Below are positions 1-7,422 of a stretch of 12,350 nt of DNA, one piece after another. Each line of letters starts with the position of its first letter. Positions within the stretch are counted from its first letter, which is position 1. The DNA comes from Thiotrichales bacterium. Lineage in GTDB: Bacteria; Pseudomonadota; Gammaproteobacteria; Thiomicrospirales; Thiomicrospiraceae. Location of the stretch: assembly GCA_027036095.1 (NCBI GenBank), contig JALVTA010000029.1, positions 1 to 12,350 of the forward strand. Direction: 5' to 3'. A program made the position numbers and the translations under genes. Below the pieces are notes generated by a model, which was not told the origin of the DNA, made no database searches, and saw nothing but the letters and a program-made list of their open reading frames with translations.

Positions 1-1
1 G

Positions 2-1768
2 GCGGTGGCTTTCATCAATGGCCAGAAGGAGGAGGGGCGTCGTGCCGCCCATATCGACCCCGGTCACGATCTCTATCTGGAAACCATGCTGCGCATCTAT
101 CGGGCCTATGAAGAGCAGTGTGCCCGGGGCGCGCTGGTGGACTTTGCCGAGCTGCTGCTGCGCGCCCATGAGCTGTGGCTGAAGCAGCCGGCGCTGCTGG
201 CTCACTATCAGCAGCGCTACCGCTATCTGCTGGTGGACGAGTTTCAGGACACCAACACGCTGCAGTATGCCTGGCTGCGGGTGCTGGCCGGTGGCACCGG
301 GCGGCTGTTCGTGGTGGGGGATGACGATCAGTCCATCTATGGCTGGCGCGGGGCGCGGGTGGAGCACATCCAGCGCTTCACCGAGGATTTTGCCGATGTG
401 CGCGTGGTGCGCCTGGAGCAGAACTACCGCTCCACCGGTACCATTCTCAAAGCGGCCAACACACTGATTGCCCACAACAGCGGGCGACTGGGCAAGAATC
501 TGTGGACGGCGGGCGAGGAAGGCGAGCCGATCGAGATTTACCGCGCCTTCAACGAGCTGGAGGAGGCGGATTTCGTCTGCCGACAGGTGGAGCACTGGCT
601 GGAAGAAGGCGGCAGCCGGGATGAAATTGCCGTGCTCTATCGCTCCAATGCCCAGTCGCGTTTGCTGGAGCAGGCGCTGCTGCGCCACCGCATCCCCTAC
701 CGGGTCTATGGCGGCCTGCGCTTCTACGAACGGGCGGAGATCAAGGACGTGCTCGCCTATCTGCGTCTGCTGGTCAACCAGGATGACGACGCTAGCTTCG
801 AGCGGGTGCTCAACAATCCGCCGCGGGGCATCGGCGTGCGTACCCAGGAGCAGATCCGCCGTCACGCACAGCAACAGGGCGTGTCTCTGTGGCGGGCAGC
901 CCGACAGCTGGTGGAAAAGGGACTCAGTGCCCGGGCCCGCGGTGCGGTGTCCGGCTTTCTGGCGCTGATCGACGGGCTGGCGGCCACCTGCACCGACCAG
1001 CCGCTGGCGCAGCAGGTCATCGAGGTCATTGCCCGCAGTGGCCTGCAGGCACAGTTGGAAAAGGATCGCTCCGAGCAGGCCCAGAGCAAGCTGGAAAATC
1101 TCAATGAGCTGATCAACGCCGCCGAACAGTTCCGCCCGGAGCCGGAGGACGAAGAGGTGCCGCCGCTGGTGGCTTTCCTCAACCGGGCCGCGCTGGAGGC
1201 GGGCGAACATCAGGCCGATGCCCATACGCCCGGCGTGCAGCTAATGACGCTGCATGCCGCCAAGGGGCTGGAATTCCCGTTGGTGATGATGGTAGGCATG
1301 GAGGAGGGGCTCTTCCCCACCCAGCAGGCCATCGATGATCCGGTCAAGCTGGAGGAGGAGCGCCGGCTGGCCTATGTGGGCATCACCCGTGCCCAGAAAA
1401 AACTGGTGATGAGCTGGTGCGAGAAACGCCGCTGGCAGGGGCGCGAACTCTATCCGCTGCCTTCCCGTTTCCTGTCCGAACTGCCGCCGGAATGCGTGCG
1501 GGAGGTGCGTCTGGGTGGCAAAACCGCCGCAGAGCGGGATTTTTCCGGCAATTCCGGCGGTTTTTCCGGCCGTTTGGATTTCGACCCGGCAAAAATGGGG
1601 GAGACCCCGTTGTTTGCCATTGGTCAGCGGGTGCGTCACGCCAAGTTCGGCGAAGGTATCGTCATTGCGCTGGAAGGCAGTGGCGAGCAGACTCGCGTGC
1701 AGGTGCATTTCGGTCAGGGCGGCAGCAAGTGGCTGCTGGCTGCCGTGGCGCCGCTGGAGGCGCTGTAA
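2..1768 (+). CDS. uvrD: DNA helicase II UvrD, 5'-truncated by the window edge
   Basis: This is a superfamily 1A 3'-to-5' DNA helicase that acts in nucleotide excision repair and methyl-directed mismatch repair. The reading frame is open to the left edge, so about 130 N-terminal residues, including Walker A, lie outside; E. coli UvrD is 720 residues and 588 are seen here. Visible helicase motifs in order are the Walker B/motif II LLVDEFQDTN, motif III VGDDDQSIYGWRGA, motif IV LEQNYRST, motif V with LMTLHAAKGLEFP followed by GMEEGLFP, and motif VI EERRLAYVGITRA. The C-terminal tail GQRVRHAKFGEG to SKWLL is the Tudor-like domain typical of UvrD/PcrA. The conserved C-terminus and near-continuous similarity to gammaproteobacterial UvrD favour UvrD over Rep. 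The GTG at 5 is internal, not the true start. fetA begins directly after the stop codon. Confidence 0.96.
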   Translation, partial: AVAFINGQKEEGRRAAHIDPGHDLYLETMLRIYRAYEEQCARGALVDFAELLLRAHELWLKQPALLAHYQQRYRYLLVDEFQDTNTLQYAWLRVLAGGTGRLFVVGDDDQSIYGWRGARVEHIQRFTEDFADVRVVRLEQNYRSTGTILKAANTLIAHNSGRLGKNLWTAGEEGEPIEIYRAFNELEEADFVCRQVEHWLEEGGSRDEIAVLYRSNAQSRLLEQALLRHRIPYRVYGGLRFYERAEIKDVLAYLRLLVNQDDDASFERVLNNPPRGIGVRTQEQIRRHAQQQGVSLWRAARQLVEKGLSARARGAVSGFLALIDGLAATCTDQPLAQQVIEVIARSGLQAQLEKDRSEQAQSKLENLNELINAAEQFRPEPEDEEVPPLVAFLNRAALEAGEHQADAHTPGVQLMTLHAAKGLEFPLVMMVGMEEGLFPTQQAIDDPVKLEEERRLAYVGITRAQKKLVMSWCEKRRWQGRELYPLPSRFLSELPPECVREVRLGGKTAAERDFSGNSGGFSGRLDFDPAKMGETPLFAIGQRVRHAKFGEGIVIALEGSGEQTRVQVHFGQGGSKWLLAAVAPLEAL

Positions 1769-2365
1769 ATGTTCCGCGCTGAGGCGGTACGGGCGCCCGG
1801 CATGCGTCGGGCGGTCAGTTTTACGGTGGTGGAAGGCGAGCTGGTGCTTGTTACCGGCCCTTCCGGCAGCGGCAAGTCCCGTCTGCTGCGGGCGCTGGCC
1901 GATCTTGACCTGCATGACGGGCAGGTGTGGCTGGATGGTCGGGCACAGGCGGACTGGCCACCCTGTGACTGGCGTCGGCAGGTGATGTATTTCCCCGCCA
2001 CGCCCGCCTGGTGGACGGAGACGCCGGCGGAGACTTTCGATGTTCCGCCGGATGTGGCACTGTTGAGTCGGCTTGGGCTGACCGAGGCGCATCTGCACCG
2101 TTCCATTGATCGCCTTTCCAGTGGGGAGCTGCAGCGGCTGGGGCTGCTGCGAGGTGTGTTGCGCCGTCCACGGGTGCTGCTGCTGGATGAGCCCACCAGT
2201 CATCTGGACGCCGAGACAACGTTGCTTGTGGAGCAGTGGTTGCTGTCATTGCGAGAAACGGGCTGTGCGCTGATATGGGTCAGCCATGACCCGGTTCAGC
2301 AGGCGCGTCTTGCACCGGATCACAGGGTAGAACTGGGCGATTTGCAGGACCCGGCATCATTATGA
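1769..2365 (+). CDS. fetA: ABC transporter ATPase, FetA (YbbL)-type putative iron exporter subunit
   Basis: This 198-residue soluble ATPase is the predicted nucleotide-binding subunit of a FetAB-type exporter, which in E. coli is linked to iron efflux and hydrogen-peroxide resistance. Walker A is GPSGSGKS (residues 30-37), the signature is LSSGE (116-120), Walker B is VLLLDEP (136-142) and the switch histidine is H173 in WVSHD. The segment WRRQVMYF plus the following TPAWW aligns with the FetA region that carries the Q-loop, but the expected glutamine is alanine (A77). The ATG abuts the uvrD stop (TAAATG), with GGAGG at 1756-1760 placed 8 bases ahead, so it is probably co-transcribed with uvrD. 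The matching permease, fetB, is at 7423, not next door. The FetA name rests on family resemblance and on FetB in the same window; iron as substrate is inferred. Confidence 0.82.
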   Translation: MFRAEAVRAPGMRRAVSFTVVEGELVLVTGPSGSGKSRLLRALADLDLHDGQVWLDGRAQADWPPCDWRRQVMYFPATPAWWTETPAETFDVPPDVALLSRLGLTEAHLHRSIDRLSSGELQRLGLLRGVLRRPRVLLLDEPTSHLDAETTLLVEQWLLSLRETGCALIWVSHDPVQQARLAPDHRVELGDLQDPASL

Positions 2366-2376
2366 CCTCAAAAAAA

Positions 2377-2406
2377 TTGAGTTTATTGAATTGATTGGCG
2401 TATAAA
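2377..2406 (+). promoter_or_regulatory. Candidate sigma70-type promoter for the rhodanese/GGDEF-EAL operon
   Basis: The 109-base spacer after fetA is much more AT-rich than its surroundings. TTGAGT (2377-2382) and TATAAA (2401-2406) are spaced by 18 bases and match the -35 and -10 consensus at 4/6 and 5/6. A second option is TTGATT (2391-2396) with TAATTT (2413-2418) at 16 bases. A weak CTCAA/TTGAG inverted repeat (2367-2381) sits just after the fetA stop and could be a poor terminator. Either promoter would start transcripts 45-65 bases ahead of the rhodanese gene. This is consensus matching only. Confidence 0.42.
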
Positions 2407-2474
2407 AAGTGCTAATTTCAAAACGCGCCTCGCTGCGACTACACTTCGTGAATCCCTGATTCCGGAGTTGTCGT

Positions 2475-3254
2475 TTGCGTCGCTATCTGAACTCCTTTGT
2501 CCTGTTGATCCTGCTGAGCCTCCCGCCCGTTCTTCGGGCGGAGACGGCGCCCTTGCCCGATGTGCCTATTGTCACAGCACCGGAAGTCAAGGAAATGCTC
2601 GACAGCGGTCTGCCCATGCTGTTGATCGATGCGCTAAGCCCGATTGAATTTGAATTGCAACACATTCCGGGGAGCATCAATATTCCTGCCAATGAGGTGA
2701 GCTCGACGCCGAAGCTTTCTCCTGATGATGAGCGCACTAAGGTGTTCTACTGCATGGGGGTCAAGTGCGACTATAGTCGCTATGCAGTGGAGGCCGCGCT
2801 GAAACGGGGGTTGAAGAATGTCTACTGGTTCCGCGGCGGTATTCCGGAGTGGCGCCAGTTCGGCTATCCCATGTGGGTCAATCCGGCCTATCAGACCGTC
2901 CGCGTGCCCAAGCTGGGCTGCCGGCAGGTGGCGGTTCAGCTGAAGAATTCGCGTCTTTTCGTGCTGGATGTGCGTCCGCCGTGGCTGCGTTCCCGTCAGC
3001 TGTTCCTGCCGGGCAGCACCCTGATTCCCATGTATGCGCTCAAGGAGCATCTGGCGGCCATTCCTAAGGACCGCCCTCTGCTGGTGGCAGACGCCACCAT
3101 GCGTCAGTCGCCCATTGCCGCCCGCTGGCTCATTCATCACGGCTATAAGGTTATTGGTGTGGTACGCGGCGGCATGCAGCACGCCGACCGACGCGGCTGC
3201 CCCGTTGTCGCCCAGCCGGCCCGTCAGCTCGTCAAGTGGAAGGGGGCGCGGTGA
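2475..3254 (+). CDS. Exported tandem-rhodanese-domain protein
   Basis: This is a 259-residue protein with an N-terminal signal peptide (RR at 2-3, hydrophobic core about 8-20, likely cleavage after A22), so it is probably periplasmic. The TTG start is supported by GGAG at 2463-2466, 8 bases ahead. Two rhodanese (sulfurtransferase-like) domains follow. Domain 1 (about 30-135) has HIPGSINIP and the loop C93-M-G-V-K-C98-D-Y-S101, a two-cysteine variant of the active-site loop, followed by VYWFRGGIPEW. Domain 2 (about 145-250) has LDVRPPW, LPGSTLIPM and VVRGGM, but where the catalytic cysteine belongs the sequence is VADATMRQS, with D206 at the cysteine position, so this domain is probably non-catalytic. 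Rhodaneses carry sulfane sulfur as a cysteine persulfide; the substrate here is unknown. The stop codon overlaps the start of the downstream GGDEF-EAL gene, indicating one operon and likely translational coupling. Confidence 0.85.
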   Translation: MRRYLNSFVLLILLSLPPVLRAETAPLPDVPIVTAPEVKEMLDSGLPMLLIDALSPIEFELQHIPGSINIPANEVSSTPKLSPDDERTKVFYCMGVKCDYSRYAVEAALKRGLKNVYWFRGGIPEWRQFGYPMWVNPAYQTVRVPKLGCRQVAVQLKNSRLFVLDVRPPWLRSRQLFLPGSTLIPMYALKEHLAAIPKDRPLLVADATMRQSPIAARWLIHHGYKVIGVVRGGMQHADRRGCPVVAQPARQLVKWKGAR

Positions 3255-5653
3255 TCCGCTGGCTGTTGGAAAACACGCTGGTCAGTCGCCTGCGCCGCAT
3301 CTTTATCCTGCTGCTGGTAATGATGGTGCTGCTGCTGGCATTTCAGATGGAGCAGGCTCTCCGCATTCTGAGTGTGGAGCTGAGCAAGGGACAGCAGCAT
3401 GTGGCACAGGTGGTGGACAAATGGCTCGAGGCCGAGCGGCTGCTGATGCGCTACAAGCTGGTAGGCAGTCAGGTTTACAGCCGTGCGTTGAGCAGTTATC
3501 TGGAAAATGGTCGGGAAGGGGCCATCCCGCCGGCGCTGGCCCAGCTGGCCCGCCAGTACGATCTGACCGGCACGGTGTTCATCAGCGACGATGGTCAAGG
3601 GTGGAACAGTAACGGCGACTATGCCGACGATGCTGACCTGCCCGACTGGCTCGCACGGCTGCATTCTGGCCAGGCCGTCTTTCTCGTACGCGAGAGATCC
3701 GTGGAAGAGCCGCTGTTCCGCAAGGCATTCAATCGTCCAGGGCTTTACGCCGTTGCACGCGCCACCGTGCACTACGACATTGGCGAACCGGCCGGTGAGT
3801 TGATTTTCATCTCCCGTCTGGCCGAGGCAGGCCGTACGGTGCCGGTACTGGAAAAGCTGCTGGGCAGCCCGGCTGTGCGCATGTTGCTGCACCCGCCGGA
3901 AGATGTGCGCCAACCATTGACTCTGCTTAAAGTTGGACTGCAGCCGTATGTGCCCTTTTGGGTGACGCTGCCGGACCGGGTGCAGGATCACCGGCAGGCC
4001 GGTCTCATGGTTTCGGTGAGCACGGATTTCTACACCACCTTTCTACATAGTGCCATGGTGGCGGTGCTGCTTCCGTTCGTGATCTTCTTTTTCATTCTGC
4101 TGGGACTCTATGTCTACCTGATCCGTCATGTGGTCGCACCCATGGGCGCGCTGGTGCAGACATTCCGCGCCTACCGGCACGGTCAGCTGGAAGTGCGCAT
4201 GCCAATGGCGGAGTCGGCACCGGAGGAAGTGCGTTATGTGGCCGAGCAGACCAATCGCACCCTTGATGAGCTGACCCGGCAAACGCGCGCCCTGCATGAA
4301 CTCAACCAGTCGTTGGAAGAGCAGGTGGCGGTGCGTACGCGGGCGCTGGAGGAAGCCAATGCTCAGCTGCGCGAGATTGCCTTCGTGGATTCGCTCACCG
4401 GTCTGAACAACCGGCTGGGACTGGAACAGCACTGGCATCAGCACTATGAACAGCCCCCCCATGAGGCCGTGGCATTGGCGGTGCTGGATATCGACCTGTT
4501 CCGAGATCTGAATGAAACCTATGGCACCGAGGTGGCCAACCGGGTGCTCAAGAAGGTGGCGAAGGAACTCTATGGACTTTGCGAGGGGGGGTATCAGGGG
4601 TTCCGTCTCAATGCTGACGCCTTTGCACTTGTGTTTCCGGCGGAGGATTTCACGCCTGAGAAGGTGGTGGACTGTCTGTGCGCGATTGTGACCCACTTTG
4701 CCGAACGACGGCTGGAGGATCTGGGCATCCGCGCTTCTCTCAGCCTGAGCGTGGGCTGGGTATGGGTCGATGAGGGCAGTGCGCTGCCGTTCAATGTGGT
4801 GTTGCGGCGGGCGACCCAGGCGATGCGCGCTGCCAAGTTGACGCTGGACGAGAAAGTGCAGCGGTACGATCCTGAGCGGCACGGTGGCGATGATAAGGTC
4901 AGCCCGGAGCAGCTGGAGCAGATCCGCACCATGATCCGCACCGGCAAGGGATTGGAACTTTACGGCCAGCCACTGGTGGAAGCGCGTACGGGTGAATGGC
5001 GCTATGTAGAGGTGTTGGCCCGCTTTGAGCCGGAGCCTGGCCAGCAGATCGCACCAGGGGAGTTCATGCCATTGATCTCGCGCCTCCATCTGGAGGCGGC
5101 CTTTGATGCGCAGGTAATTCGCCAGATCAGTGAGCGGTTGCATGAGCGCGGTTGCCCGCTGTCCGGTCTGTCCATCAATCTCTCACCGGAGGCGCTGGCC
5201 CATGAGGCCCTGTTCGACTGGCTGGCGCCACTTGCGGCGCTGACCAATCGCTACAAGATTGTGTTGGAAATCACCGAGAGTACGCTGGTGCAGGATCTCT
5301 CCATGGCGCAGGCGAAACTGGCACGCCTGCGGGAGATGGGCTTCAAGGTGGCCATCGATGATTTCGGCAGTGGCTACTCCTCCATTTCCTATCTGGCGCA
5401 CCTGCCGGCGGACATCATCAAGTTCGACCGCGCGCTGGCGCTGGCTGCCTGCAGCGACTCGCGCAACGAGCGCATCATTCTGGGGTTGGCGCGTGAACTG
5501 CACACGTTGGGGTATGAGGTGGTGTTCGAAGGGATTGAGGATCAGCGCATGGCCGGCTTCTTCCGCCGCCCCTACATCGACTATCTGCAGGGCTATCACT
5601 TCTCCCGGCCGCTGTCCTGCGAGACACTATGCGTGCCGGTGAACCCCATGTAA
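3251..5653 (+). CDS. Membrane-bound HAMP-GGDEF-EAL protein, probable c-di-GMP phosphodiesterase
   Basis: This is an 800-residue inner-membrane signalling protein. I chose GTG 3251, which overlaps the rhodanese TGA (GTGA) and has GGAAGG at 3238-3243 seven bases ahead; GTG 3236 would add five residues. TM1 spans about 17-32, a cysteine-free periplasmic sensor of about 235 residues follows, then TM2 (about 268-292), HAMP and a coiled coil to about 375. The GGDEF domain (from about 378, SLTGLNNR) has N454-A-D-A-F458 in place of GGDEF and no RxxD inhibitory site, so cyclase activity is unlikely. The EAL domain (about 555-795) keeps E587 (EVL), N643, E673 and E676 (EITES), D703/D704 (DDFGSGYSS), K724, E760 (FEGIED) and Q780, the residues needed for c-di-GMP hydrolysis. 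I infer an active phosphodiesterase with a regulatory GGDEF domain. Its 3' end overlaps the convergent acyltransferase gene by 58 bases. Confidence 0.92.
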   Translation: MIRWLLENTLVSRLRRIFILLLVMMVLLLAFQMEQALRILSVELSKGQQHVAQVVDKWLEAERLLMRYKLVGSQVYSRALSSYLENGREGAIPPALAQLARQYDLTGTVFISDDGQGWNSNGDYADDADLPDWLARLHSGQAVFLVRERSVEEPLFRKAFNRPGLYAVARATVHYDIGEPAGELIFISRLAEAGRTVPVLEKLLGSPAVRMLLHPPEDVRQPLTLLKVGLQPYVPFWVTLPDRVQDHRQAGLMVSVSTDFYTTFLHSAMVAVLLPFVIFFFILLGLYVYLIRHVVAPMGALVQTFRAYRHGQLEVRMPMAESAPEEVRYVAEQTNRTLDELTRQTRALHELNQSLEEQVAVRTRALEEANAQLREIAFVDSLTGLNNRLGLEQHWHQHYEQPPHEAVALAVLDIDLFRDLNETYGTEVANRVLKKVAKELYGLCEGGYQGFRLNADAFALVFPAEDFTPEKVVDCLCAIVTHFAERRLEDLGIRASLSLSVGWVWVDEGSALPFNVVLRRATQAMRAAKLTLDEKVQRYDPERHGGDDKVSPEQLEQIRTMIRTGKGLELYGQPLVEARTGEWRYVEVLARFEPEPGQQIAPGEFMPLISRLHLEAAFDAQVIRQISERLHERGCPLSGLSINLSPEALAHEALFDWLAPLAALTNRYKIVLEITESTLVQDLSMAQAKLARLREMGFKVAIDDFGSGYSSISYLAHLPADIIKFDRALALAACSDSRNERIILGLARELHTLGYEVVFEGIEDQRMAGFFRRPYIDYLQGYHFSRPLSCETLCVPVNPM

Positions 5654-7389
5654 CGGTCCCGCTTTTTCGGGACCAGCCGGGTGCAGTCCACCATCACCAG
5701 CCCGTCCACGCAGTCGTTGAAAGCCGGATCAACGTTGAAACCGCCATATTCACAGCCGCCGGGCAGGGCGATTTCCGCATACTGCTTGTAGAGAGTGGGC
5801 ACCTTGACGCCCAGCTGAGCCAGTGCCCGGTTGAGCGCCCTGAAGGCGGTGGCATAGTCACCCGTGAAGGCGGGTTGCCACTGGTCGCGCAGGGCATCGG
5901 GCACGGCAAAGGGGTGCCGGGGGCGGGCCAGCGGTACCGCAGGTGGAAACTGGGTCTGGCAGAACAGGGCGATCAGCGCCCGGGCCCGCTCCGGATAGGC
6001 ACTGCTGATGCTCACCGGCCCGAACATCCAGCGGATCTCCGGATGGGCCTTCAGATAGGCTCCGATGCCGTACCACAGATAGTCGAGGCTGCGCCGTCCC
6101 CAGTAGCGTGGCTGCACGAAGCTGCGTCCCAGTTCGATGCTTTGCGGCAGCCGCTTTCTCAGTTCGGGCAGGAACTCAAACAGTGTATGGCTGTAGAACC
6201 CCGCCTCCTTCCTGTCGGCCATGATGTCCGGCCCGTGGCCGATGCGGTAGGCGCCTACGATCTCCTTATCCTGTTCGTCCCACAGAATCAGGTGGCGGTA
6301 GTGGCGGTCGAATGCGTCCAGGTCCAGCGACTGGCCGGTACCTTCCTCCACGCTGCGGAAGGTCAGCTCCCGCAGGCGGCCGATCTCCTGCATCACCGGG
6401 CTGCCGTCCTGCCAGTCATAGAGGAGAATGCGCCGGCCATCGGCGGTGGTGCCCAGCAGCCGGGCATCCGCCAGGGCTGATTTGAGTGCGCCACGGTCAA
6501 CCGGTGGGGCGATGGCCGAGAGGGTGGGGAACAGTGCCTTTTTCTTCAGCTTTTTCGGCTTGCGCAGCAGATAGGTGTAGCGGCGCATGCGCTGGGCCAG
6601 CGCCTTGCGGCTCAGGTCGTTCTCCCGCAGCGCCCGGGCGGGAATGGGCAGGCTTACATGGAAGCGGATGGTGCGATGCTGCTTGTTGAACATCTCCTGT
6701 GCCAGCATGAGCGTGCCCAGCGGCTTGTACAGGGCGGAGAGCCCGTAGAACAGTGATGAGTTGCGTGCTTCCACCAGTATGGGCTGTACCGGTGCGCCGG
6801 TCTTCTGGGCCAGCTTGATAAAGCCGGCTTTCCAGCGGCCGTCGCGCACGCCGGTGGGGCGCATGCGCGAGACTTCGCCGGCAGGGAAGATGATCAGCGC
6901 CTGTTCATTTCTGAGCGCTTCGAGCATGGTCTTGTAGCGGCTCTTGTAGCCGGCACCCCGTTCGCGCATGTTGTCCACCGGAATGAACAGGTCGTCCAGC
7001 GGCTCGATATGGCTGAGCAGTTCATTGGCGACGATGCGCACGTCCGGGCGCACCATGCGCACCAGCTTGAGCAGTGCCAGCCCGTCCAGCGAACCGATGG
7101 GGTGGTTGGCGACGATGATCAGCCGGCCCTGCGGTGGAATGGCACGCAGCTGTTCCGGATCGACCCGGAAGTGGAAATCGAAGTAGTCCAGCACCCGGTC
7201 CAGAAAGGCAAAACCGCGCAGGTGGCGGTTGTCCTGAATGAAGCGGTTGATCTCTTCTTCGTGCAGCAGGGCGCGCAGCAGGCGTACCATCATCCGCCCG
7301 GAAGGCGTGTCCACCCTGTTGCCCAGATGGGCACGCAGCTGCTGTTCAATGTCGATCATGGCCTTATCCGGCTGTACTCTCTGTGCCAT
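5596..7389 (-). CDS. Two-domain acyltransferase (PlsC-like plus OlsB/hemolysin-like GNAT), OlsF-like
   Basis: This is a 597-residue predicted lipid acyltransferase. The N-terminal domain (about 60-280) is of the lysophospholipid acyltransferase type: N95-H96-P-I-G-S-L-D102 gives a His and Asp five residues apart, one more than the classic HX4D of PlsC, and FPAGEVSR (168-175) stands for the second motif. A lysine-rich linker (KPKKLKKK) leads to a GNAT/hemolysin-like domain (about 330-540) with ELGRS at 419 and, near 464, YPERARAL, as in ornithine-lipid N-acyltransferase OlsB. This order matches OlsF, the bifunctional ornithine-lipid synthase. Ornithine-lipid synthesis is therefore the best inference, but the acyl acceptor could be another amino acid or lysophospholipid. 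The start at 7389 lacks a clear ribosome site; ATG 7359 (587 residues) is an alternative. The frame stays open far upstream, but that part is antisense to fetB and not real. Confidence 0.85.
   Translation of the reverse strand: MAQRVQPDKAMIDIEQQLRAHLGNRVDTPSGRMMVRLLRALLHEEEINRFIQDNRHLRGFAFLDRVLDYFDFHFRVDPEQLRAIPPQGRLIIVANHPIGSLDGLALLKLVRMVRPDVRIVANELLSHIEPLDDLFIPVDNMRERGAGYKSRYKTMLEALRNEQALIIFPAGEVSRMRPTGVRDGRWKAGFIKLAQKTGAPVQPILVEARNSSLFYGLSALYKPLGTLMLAQEMFNKQHRTIRFHVSLPIPARALRENDLSRKALAQRMRRYTYLLRKPKKLKKKALFPTLSAIAPPVDRGALKSALADARLLGTTADGRRILLYDWQDGSPVMQEIGRLRELTFRSVEEGTGQSLDLDAFDRHYRHLILWDEQDKEIVGAYRIGHGPDIMADRKEAGFYSHTLFEFLPELRKRLPQSIELGRSFVQPRYWGRRSLDYLWYGIGAYLKAHPEIRWMFGPVSISSAYPERARALIALFCQTQFPPAVPLARPRHPFAVPDALRDQWQPAFTGDYATAFRALNRALAQLGVKVPTLYKQYAEIALPGGCEYGGFNVDPAFNDCVDGLVMVDCTRLVPKKRDRYMGFTGTHSVSQDSGREK
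5655..5674. repeat. Perfect 7-bp inverted repeat at the convergent gene ends
   Basis: GGTCCCG (5655-5661) and CGGGACC (5668-5674) flank a six-base loop (CTTTTT). It begins two bases after the GGDEF-EAL stop codon and lies inside the last codons of the opposite-strand acyltransferase gene, encoding part of LVPKKRDR. There is no U-run after the stem on the plus strand, so it is not a classic intrinsic terminator, but a strong stem just past a stop codon could limit read-through or protect the mRNA end. Confidence 0.5.
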
Positions 7390-7397
7390 ATTATGCG
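7389..7397. promoter_or_regulatory. Possible overlapping divergent -10 elements between the acyltransferase gene and fetB
   Basis: Only 33 bases separate the two divergent start codons. TATTAT (7389-7394, plus strand) and CATAAT (minus strand, 7397 to 7392) each match the -10 consensus at 5/6 and overlap face to face. No convincing -35 box is found at the proper distance for either. If the minus-strand element is real, transcription would begin inside the ATG at 7389 or beyond, favouring the 7359 start for the acyltransferase. Confidence 0.22.
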
Positions 7398-7422
7398 TCT
7401 GCGAATGAAGGGAAGATGACGG

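Noticed and set aside
1241..2203. 320-codon open frame on the minus strand
   Set aside because: Antisense to the conserved C-terminus of UvrD and to FetA; His/Gln-rich with no recognisable domain.
3236..3250. GTG 3236 as start of the GGDEF-EAL protein
   Set aside because: GTG 3251 has the better-placed GGAAGG and the typical GTGA stop/start overlap; the added five residues are not helpful.
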